From Fibrobacterota bacterium (GTDB taxonomy: Bacteria > Fibrobacterota > Chitinivibrionia > Chitinivibrionales > FEN-1185): DNA of 64,000 nt. The notes under the pieces were generated by a model, which did not search any database, was not told the origin of the DNA, and saw nothing but the letters and a program-made list of their open reading frames with translations. Positions 63,639-64,000 of the stretch are shown in pieces (within the stretch, counting starts at the first letter, position 1; each line of letters starts with the position of its first letter). Location: the NCBI GenBank assembly GCA_003165595.1, contig PLWQ01000031.1, positions 1-64,000 on the forward strand, written 5' to 3'. Position numbers and translations under genes: made by a program.

Positions 63639-64000
63639 TCATCGCACCAAATCGTTTAGGCGGATACCATGGATGCGCATATCATCCAGCCAGCAGTCCG
63701 TCCCTCCAGCGCACACAAAATGAATAGCGTTTATCGCAACGCACATTTGGGACCATTGCGTGGGCGGCGCGGTGTAGCGAGGCAGCCCGAGATGGGCGAG
63801 CGTGTCCTGCAGGCCGGAGGCCGGACTCGGAAACCAGTCTGTGATCACCGAAAGGTCGGCCGGCGTGAATTTTACCTGCGTCCAGGCCGCAGTCAGTGCG
63901 GTTTGCGCCACGGCCCGGATCATGACGCCCGGGACCTGCTGGATGAGCTCCACCATCACGCTGCCGCTGCCTTTTGCAAAGAAACTCAGCGTGTCGAGGC
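63639..64000 (-). CDS. Exported carbohydrate-binding protein, 3' part
   Basis: The frame is open to the right edge of the window, so at least 120 residues of the C-terminus are visible and the gene continues beyond. The end resembles a CBM11/CIA30-like domain: WTQVKFTPADLSVITDWF, WSQMCVAINAIHFVCAGG and TDCWLDDMRIHGIRL (D in the WLDD turn is typical of calcium- or ligand-binding in such modules). The position next to two chitinases suggests a polysaccharide-active enzyme or scaffold. The GTG at 63959 is not credible as a start because coding sense continues upstream. Confidence 0.65.
   Translation of the reverse strand, partial: LDTLSFFAKGSGSVMVELIQQVPGVMIRAVAQTALTAAWTQVKFTPADLSVITDWFPSPASGLQDTLAHLGLPRYTAPPTQWSQMCVAINAIHFVCAGGTDCWLDDMRIHGIRLNDLVR

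Noticed and set aside
1-64000. Search for tRNA or rRNA genes.
   Set aside because: No cloverleaf with a GGTTCRA-type T-loop and no rRNA-like conserved stretch was noticed in the intergenic regions; a tRNAscan-SE or barrnap run would settle it.

Overview
The window looks like a chromosomal segment of a free-living, Gram-negative, polysaccharide-degrading bacterium, most likely of the Fibrobacterota (Fibrobacter/Chitinispirillum/Chitinivibrio side). This is an inference from sequence features: a TIGR02147-type protein (a family expanded in Fibrobacter), many exported proteins ending in a Por-secretion/type IX-like C-terminal module, two GH18 chitinases plus a GH2 enzyme, a complete-looking Bat (aerotolerance) operon and outer-membrane-type proteins. 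No rRNA, tRNA or CRISPR array was seen.

Layout. 1-7 kb is an accessory-looking stretch: the end of an FN3/CARDB surface protein, an HNH-like protein, a truncated second copy of a helicase 5' end next to an RNase-H-fold-like ORF, the intact UvrD helicase with a Cas4/AddB-like nuclease domain, and an overlapping gene for a pore-less voltage-sensor domain joined to DUF1232. 7-16.7 kb holds a TIGR02147 protein/lipoprotein pair, a receiver-only protein and three exported proteins including a 1291-aa repetitive one. 16.9-19.9 kb is AT-richer, with an orphan fibre tail, a two-domain exported protein and a SpoIID-like exported protein with a displaced tail.

20-29.2 kb is a signalling block: SpoIIE-type phosphatase, TPR membrane protein, receiver-like protein, a ParA-type ATPase fused through a membrane segment to an M23 peptidase, a cyclic-nucleotide-binding protein, a HAD phosphatase and a hybrid histidine kinase. 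The ParA-M23 fusion joins a cytoplasmic positioning ATPase to a periplasmic cell-wall hydrolase and is the most striking gene here. 29.4-36.3 kb is a seven-gene bat operon on the minus strand (DUF4381/BatD-like, BatA, BatB, two BatC-like, BatD, BatE).

36.4-55 kb is mostly housekeeping: dGTPase-like, IspE, PilZ, Dxs, queuine tRNA-ribosyltransferase, M29 aminopeptidase, a 2Fe-2S flavin reductase, a TIGR02757 protein, PTS enzyme I, two tandem P-II-like proteins and a YhcH protein. 55-64 kb carries GH2, AlkD-like, DUF2461, two GH18 chitinases and the end of a carbohydrate-binding protein.

Intergenic space is rich in small mobile or palindromic repeats: a 44-bp dispersed repeat (6.6 and 43.7 kb), a CTTTGCG family (27, 37.5 and 39 kb), MITE-like elements (21.7, 25.3 and 48 kb), a shared motif at 25.4, 48.1 and 58.9 kb, and an element with IS200/IS605-like end hairpins (55.1 kb).
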